Below are positions 14,627 to 18,571 of a stretch of 18,571 nucleotides of DNA, in pieces (within the stretch, counting starts at the first letter, position 1; every line of letters begins with the position of its first letter). The notes under the pieces are model-generated. The model worked only from the letters and a program-made list of their open reading frames with translations, searched no databases and had not been told where the DNA came from. Both the position numbers and the translations under genes were made by a program. Source of the stretch: Oscillospiraceae bacterium (GTDB lineage Bacteria > Bacillota > Clostridia > Oscillospirales > Oscillospiraceae); the NCBI GenBank assembly GCA_024404215.1, contig JAKSQI010000009.1, forward strand, positions 1 through 18,571. Direction: 5' to 3'.

Positions 14627-14662
14627 ATCCCCTTTTCCTTTTGGGAAAGGGGATTTTATTAA
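14627..14662 (+). terminator. Rho-independent terminator ahead of the surface operon
   Basis: ATCCCCTTTTCC-TTTT-GGGAAAGGGGAT is a 12-bp stem with one T-G pair, followed by TTTATTAATTT. It insulates the 79-residue gene from the coiled-coil/signal peptidase operon, which therefore needs its own promoter. Confidence 0.85.
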
Positions 14663-14734
14663 TTTAGTGAAATAATTTTAGCGATTGTGACGGTAATAAG
14701 ACGATAGTGAAACTGTTTTAAGATGCAGCTGTCT

Positions 14735-14777
14735 TTATTATGTGGTCATAATAACAATTACAGTGGCATAGTGCCAC
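14735..14777 (+). promoter_or_regulatory. Two perfect palindromes upstream of the surface operon
   Basis: TTATTATG-TGGT-CATAATAA (14735-14754) and GTGGCA-TAG-TGCCAC (14763-14777) stand 8 nt apart, 31 nt before the start at 14808. The first contains TATTAT, which could be a -10 box, but no good -35 is seen. They look like operator sites for dimeric regulators or, if transcribed, two leader hairpins. The rest of the ~318-nt gap before 14808 holds only the hairpins at 14547 and 14627. Confidence 0.5.
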
Positions 14778-14807
14778 AATCAAATGTCAAAAGGGGGTGC
14801 CTGTGCC

Positions 14808-15596
14808 ATGGCGGAAGCGGATTTGAAAAAATTAAATCGCAAAGATTTGCTGGAGCTTTTGCTGCAGGTCACTCAGGAAAACGAAAGCCTGAAGGACCGG
14901 CTGTCAGCATCCGAAGATGCAGTCACTGAATTAAAAAGCACTTTGACCAGAAATGAGATGGAGCTGCAGGATGCCCAGGCAAGAGAAGGACTTCTTCGGC
15001 AGGAGTTGGCTGAAGTTACCCTAAGCCGGGATGAGGCTGAGGCTCAGCTGGAGGGTATGACGGCAGAACAGGAAGAGCTGGAGCAAAAGCATCAGGAGAA
15101 GATGGACGAGGTTCTTCGCATGGCCTCTGCACTGGAAAATGCCACCGACCGGATTGATGCGGCGGAAGCCAGGCTGCAAAATACTATCCGTGAACAGGAA
15201 CAGCGTCTTAAACGCATGGAGAAGGCCGGCAGTTTGGCGGAGGCATGTCTTAGCATGGACGGTCTCTTTACTACGGCCCAGGAATCCGGCAATCGCTACC
15301 TGCGGCAGTTGAAGGATTTGAAGCGTCGCCAGCAGGAAGCGGTTGAGGCCCAGGAGGCGGAAGGCAGCCGAAAGGCAGAACAGATGTTGGCCGATACCAA
15401 GGCCCGCTGTGACCAAATGGAAAAGCAGACCAAAATGGAGTGCGCAACTATGCGCGCCAAGGCCAGAGATGAGGCCGACGATTACTGGCGCCAGCTCAGT
15501 GATAAGATGGACGAGTATTCTCGTGCCAACGATGGCGTTCGTAAGCTGCTGAGCATCTTTAATATTAAAACCAAACGAAGCGGAGAATCGGTATGA
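14808..15596 (+). CDS. Coiled-coil protein of the signal peptidase/surface-protein operon, DivIVA-like in style
   Basis: A 262-residue cytoplasmic protein. I place the start at ATG 14808 (MAEADLKKLNRKDL) because AAAGGGGGTG lies 8 nt upstream and the paralogue at 14250 begins at the same point; an ATG at 14784 would put this site inside the gene. Residues 1-15 form a short basic head (KKLNRKDLLELLL) and ~20-140 a long Glu/Gln/Leu coiled coil. A conserved-looking block SLAEACLSMDGLFTTAQESG (~145-165) follows, then a second charged helix rich in A-D-T-K-A-R-C and AKARDEADDYW. I recall proteins of this build beside signal peptidase I and large surface proteins in other Clostridia, but know of no tested function. 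No membrane or signal segment is seen. Its stop overlaps the signal peptidase start by 4 nt (ATGA), so the two are translated together. Confidence 0.85.
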   Translation: MAEADLKKLNRKDLLELLLQVTQENESLKDRLSASEDAVTELKSTLTRNEMELQDAQAREGLLRQELAEVTLSRDEAEAQLEGMTAEQEELEQKHQEKMDEVLRMASALENATDRIDAAEARLQNTIREQEQRLKRMEKAGSLAEACLSMDGLFTTAQESGNRYLRQLKDLKRRQQEAVEAQEAEGSRKAEQMLADTKARCDQMEKQTKMECATMRAKARDEADDYWRQLSDKMDEYSRANDGVRKLLSIFNIKTKRSGESV

Positions 15597-16171
15597 ACAA
15601 GTCCGCAGCCAGACCATCTGTTGGGCAGGTGCAGGCAGAGCTTGACCGTTTGGCCTATCGCCGCCGCTACCGCAGTGTGCTGGCCAGCACCATGTATGCC
15701 TTAATTACGGTAGCTGCTGTTGCCGTTCTGGTGGCAACCCTGCTGTTGCCGGTTCTGCAGATATACGGCACTTCCATGACCCCAACCCTAACGGAGGGGG
15801 AATTGGTGGTATCCGTTAAGGGTTCGGCCTTCGAGCCGGGGGATATTCTGGCCTTTTACTTCAATAATAAAATACTGGTAAAGCGGGTCATTGCACGGCC
15901 GGGAGAATGGGTGGATATTGACGAAGCCGGTAATGTGTCAGTAAACGGTGTGCCTTTGGATGAACCCTATCTAACCGAGAAGGCTTTGGGCGACTGTGAT
16001 ATTGACCTGCCCTATCAGGTGCCGGATGGCAAGCTTTTTGTTCTGGGTGACCATCGGTCCACATCTCAGGACAGCCGTGTAGGCATGATTGGCTGTATTG
16101 GTGAAGAATACATCGTAGGAAAAATTGTCTTCCGGGTCTGGCCCTTGACAGAGTTCGGGAAAGTAGAATAA
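15593..16171 (+). CDS. lepB: Signal peptidase I (type I, Ser/Lys dyad)
   Basis: A 192-residue membrane serine protease that removes Sec signal peptides outside the membrane. Residues 1-30 are a basic cytoplasmic tail (RRRYRSVLAS), one membrane helix spans ~34-55, then comes box B Y-G-T-S-M-T-P-T with nucleophile S61, box D KRVIARPGE with the general base K97, and box E VLGDHRSTSQDSR. All are intact and the length fits Gram-positive SipS-type enzymes. The typical KRVIGLPGD is altered to KRVIARPGE, suggesting a dedicated rather than housekeeping enzyme. It is coupled to the coiled-coil gene by ATGA overlap and is 31 nt ahead of the giant surface-protein gene, the likely client. Symbol is by family only. 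Confidence 0.93.
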   Translation: MNKSAARPSVGQVQAELDRLAYRRRYRSVLASTMYALITVAAVAVLVATLLLPVLQIYGTSMTPTLTEGELVVSVKGSAFEPGDILAFYFNNKILVKRVIARPGEWVDIDEAGNVSVNGVPLDEPYLTEKALGDCDIDLPYQVPDGKLFVLGDHRSTSQDSRVGMIGCIGEEYIVGKIVFRVWPLTEFGKVE

Positions 16172-16202
16172 AGAGAATACAAGAGAGAAAGAAGGTGGAT
16201 AT

Positions 16203-18571
16203 GTGGTAAAGGAATTCAGCTATGCCGGTTATTCCGTAAGCCGGAACAAACGGCCGGCCTGGCACTTCGTTTTGATTGCCTTGGCAGCCCTGGTGGTTTT
16301 TATTACCACTTATCTGCTGATACTGCCTGCCTTTACCATGGAGCGGGTACCTCAGTGCGGCCTCACAGAGCACACCCATGTGGACCTCTGTTATGAGGAT
16401 AGGGCCGTTTTGGTTTGTGAAGAGGCAGAGACGGAAGGTCATGCCCACGGGGAAGGCTGCTATGAAGCAACCGGCTATCTATGCGGTTTGGAAGAGTCCG
16501 AAGGCCATGGGCACAGCCAGGCCTGCTATGAAGAACGTCCCCTGCTGATCTGTGAACTGGAAGAGAGTGAGGAGCACACTCACGGGGAAAGCTGTTTTGG
16601 TACGGAGCTGGCATTGGCCTGCGGGCTGGAAGAAGCCGAGGGCCATACTCACAGTGAGTCCTGCGGTCTCCCGGAGACAGTGCTTATCTGTGAGCAGGAA
16701 GAGTGCGAAGGTCATGTTCATGGCGAAGACTGCTATGTAAAGGAAAGAACCTTGGTTTGCGCTTTCCCGGAGCATACCCACACAGACCTTTGCTATGAGC
16801 AAAGCAATCCGGAAGCAGATTTGGAATCCGCAGCTGACTGGGAGAGAACCTTCAGGGATGTGGAACTGAGCGGTGACTGGAATGCGGATGTTATTGCCAT
16901 TGCCGAAACTCAGCTGGGATATAAGGAATCTACCCGTAACTTCCTATGGAGTGAAGCGGGGGAGAAGCAGGGCTACAGCCGCTACGGTGACTGGTACGGC
17001 ATCCCTTATGGTGACTGGTGCGCCATGTTTGCCTCCTTCTGCCTGCATTATGCAGAAGTACCCTCTGTTCCCACAGAGGAAACCCCTGTCTACGTACCTG
17101 CTGCTGCCGGCTGCGAAGCCTGGGTGGAACAATTGGATGAGCTGGGCTGCTATGCTTCTGCCCGTGATACCATTCCCGAGCCCGGTGACATTGTATTTTT
17201 TGATTTTGACAGCGACCCCACGGCTGACCATGTAGGTCTGGTGTATGGGCTGATTACCGATGAAGAAAGCGGACGGGTTACTGCCCTTAAAACCATTGAG
17301 GGCAACTGGAATGACTGCGTCTGCAGCAATACTTATGACTTAACAGCCTCTGCCCTGCTGGGCTACGGCAGACTGCCTCAGAATCCTGAGGCTGAGGTAG
17401 AGGAAGCCGAGGCAGTCGGCCAGACTGCCACCATGACCCGAACCTATGAGGGTGAGGATTATACCATCACCGTTCACTATACTGAGGCAGCAAAGCTGCC
17501 GGAAACGGTTGAACTGACTGCCCGTGAGCTAACCGGGCAGGAGTATGAGCAGAAGCTGGAGCAGGCCCGTATTGCAGCCGGCCTGACCGAAGTCAGCTTT
17601 GCCCGCTTCTTTGATATTACCTTCCTGTCCAATGGGCAGGAGATTGAACCCAATGCCCCGGTTGAGGTTGTTATCACCTATCATGATGGCCTCAAGCTGG
17701 ATGGGGAAGAGAGCGGCAGCGCTGTCCACTTTACCGAGGATGGCCCCGAGGTTTTGGATGTCCAGACCCGGGAAGAAGTCGACGGCTCCACCAGTGTGAC
17801 CTTTGAACAGGGCAGCTTCTCCACCACCGGCACGGTATACGGTGTATCCCTGCTGGCGGAGGATGATGGAATTGCCGCCTATGCGGAAGATGATTGGTCT
17901 GCAGCACCACCGGTAGGTAATTTGACCGGTAAGGTTGTGCAGGAACCTGTTGTTGGAGAGTGGTATATCCTTTATGGTTACAACGGATCCGGCCCTGCTT
18001 ATGCACTTCCAGAATCCTGGCCAAACCGAGGCAGTACTAATCAGTATGGAACAGGAAAATTACCGACTCTGTCTCAGGCTGGAACCAACGTAGGTGATAC
18101 GGTTAAATATGTCGGTACGGCAGATATGGCTTGGCAATATGTAGGAGACGGAGGTTTTGTGAACCGCTATGGCTACTATATGTATGCAACCACAACAAGA
18201 ACCTGGAGTAATTCGCGATGGAATTATACAGTAAAATGGAGTGTAGCAACTAATCCTCCGAGCGAAGCAAGACGATTCCAGTATAACTGGGATAATAAGT
18301 CCTTCTATACCAATACTAGTTGGTCCGGCGTGCATGCTGTACTTGATATCAGCAACGACGGATATTCCGATTTGGCATATGCTAGAACCAATGATAGTTA
18401 TGCTCACAGTTCCGGAACTTTGAATCAGTATTTGGCACAGGTGACGAATTTGGATATAGCGGGAGGCCATGCTAACCATCCCCCAACATCTGTAACTGGT
18501 AATGTAACTTACAGTAAGCCGGTTCTTTACAATATCGATGCAACAAAGACTTCTATTAATGGCCTTGCAGG
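16203..18571 (+). CDS. Large membrane-anchored surface protein: Cys-His repeats, CHAP amidase domain, adhesin-like modules; 3' end outside window
   Basis: The frame starts at GTG 16203 (AAGG 7 nt upstream; the ATG at 16201 reads directly into TAA) and is open to the window end, 789 codons so far. Residues 1-20 are basic and cytoplasmic, ~22-44 one membrane helix or uncleaved signal. C52-C197 form seven Cys-His repeats (separate entry). Residues ~210-380 resemble a CHAP/NlpC-type cell-wall hydrolase: ADVIAIAETQLGYKES, GDWCAMFASFC with catalytic C273, GDIVFFDFD, and H343 in DHVGLVYG, then TIEGNWND and a LLGYGRLP end. From ~400 there is an acidic linker and a beta-rich module (TYEGEDYTITVHYTE ... 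FFDITFLSNGQEIEPNAPVEV) of the kind found in Cna/SpaA-like surface proteins. From ~580 comes a Tyr/Trp/Asn-rich, AT-richer region of unknown fold. It probably binds and trims peptidoglycan while displaying adhesive modules. Confidence 0.85.
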   Translation, partial: MVKEFSYAGYSVSRNKRPAWHFVLIALAALVVFITTYLLILPAFTMERVPQCGLTEHTHVDLCYEDRAVLVCEEAETEGHAHGEGCYEATGYLCGLEESEGHGHSQACYEERPLLICELEESEEHTHGESCFGTELALACGLEEAEGHTHSESCGLPETVLICEQEECEGHVHGEDCYVKERTLVCAFPEHTHTDLCYEQSNPEADLESAADWERTFRDVELSGDWNADVIAIAETQLGYKESTRNFLWSEAGEKQGYSRYGDWYGIPYGDWCAMFASFCLHYAEVPSVPTEETPVYVPAAAGCEAWVEQLDELGCYASARDTIPEPGDIVFFDFDSDPTADHVGLVYGLITDEESGRVTALKTIEGNWNDCVCSNTYDLTASALLGYGRLPQNPEAEVEEAEAVGQTATMTRTYEGEDYTITVHYTEAAKLPETVELTARELTGQEYEQKLEQARIAAGLTEVSFARFFDITFLSNGQEIEPNAPVEVVITYHDGLKLDGEESGSAVHFTEDGPEVLDVQTREEVDGSTSVTFEQGSFSTTGTVYGVSLLAEDDGIAAYAEDDWSAAPPVGNLTGKVVQEPVVGEWYILYGYNGSGPAYALPESWPNRGSTNQYGTGKLPTLSQAGTNVGDTVKYVGTADMAWQYVGDGGFVNRYGYYMYATTTRTWSNSRWNYTVKWSVATNPPSEARRFQYNWDNKSFYTNTSWSGVHAVLDISNDGYSDLAYARTNDSYAHSSGTLNQYLAQVTNLDIAGGHANHPPTSVTGNVTYSKPVLYNIDATKTSINGLA
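16356..16793 (+). repeat. Seven tandem Cys-His protein repeats
   Basis: Within the surface protein the unit C-x(4-8)-H-x-H-x(3)-C recurs from C52, C72, C94, C117, C140, C163 and C186, the last closing at C197. Central units are 23 residues apart and share the pattern CGLEE.EGH.H...CY followed by a short hydrophobic strand. The H-x-H is HTH, HAH, HGH, HTH, HTH, HVH and HTH. The DNA repeats are diverged at third positions, so this is an old, selected array and not a recent slippage event. Metal binding or disulfide pairing are the possible roles. Confidence 0.85.

Noticed and set aside
14784..14807. Upstream ATG for the coiled-coil protein
   Set aside because: The strong AAAGGGGGTG site lies inside this extension, and the paralogue at 14250 begins at the later Met.
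16356..16793. Reading the repeat array as a CRISPR or DNA satellite
   Set aside because: Repeat is at protein level only; DNA units differ in many positions and lie in one open reading frame.

Overview
This window looks like the chromosome of a gut-type Clostridia bacterium (Firmicutes, probably order Oscillospirales). That placement is an inference from sigma-A promoters of the TTGACA-17-TATAAT kind, strong GGAGG ribosome sites, a moderately GC-rich core, a PcrA helicase with a lineage-style insertion, corrinoid/folate methyl-transfer enzymes, and large CHAP/Cys-His surface proteins. No taxonomic search was possible.

Left end (1-1687): the 3' end of an AT-richer secreted gene (end of a DNRLRE-type module followed by a metzincin-like zinc protease domain) and a lipoprotein of unknown function. 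Then, on the minus strand, come a GNAT acetyltransferase, a tRNA-Ser(GGA) with a perfect consensus promoter and its own terminator, and a UroD-superfamily methyltransferase with its own promoter and terminator.

Middle (3733-10507): a Na/Pi-cotransporter-PhoU fusion behind a promoter rich in palindromes; a highly codon-biased AcsE/MeTr-like methyltetrahydrofolate methyltransferase; a PcrA/UvrD helicase with an unusual Gly/Tyr/Ser/Arg-rich tail; a structured intergenic stretch; and a DMT/EamA transporter broken by an internal deletion and frameshift. The UroD-like and AcsE-like enzymes could be the two ends of a corrinoid-dependent methyl-transfer route (MT I and MT II), but no corrinoid protein is visible here.

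Right part (10508-18571): an operon of two paralogous LytS/YesM-type sensor kinases flanking one response regulator with a SARP-like output domain. The second kinase has a degenerate ATP lid. Next is a 79-residue coiled-coil protein that is a short paralogue of the N-terminus of the following 262-residue coiled-coil protein. The longer protein overlaps a signal peptidase I gene by 4 nt, and 31 nt later begins a very large membrane-anchored surface protein with seven Cys-His repeats, a CHAP-type amidase domain and adhesin-like modules, running off the window. I read coiled-coil protein, dedicated signal peptidase and Cys-His/CHAP protein as one export and surface-display module, possibly controlled by the kinase-regulator-kinase set just upstream. 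This is the best candidate in the window for an undescribed system.
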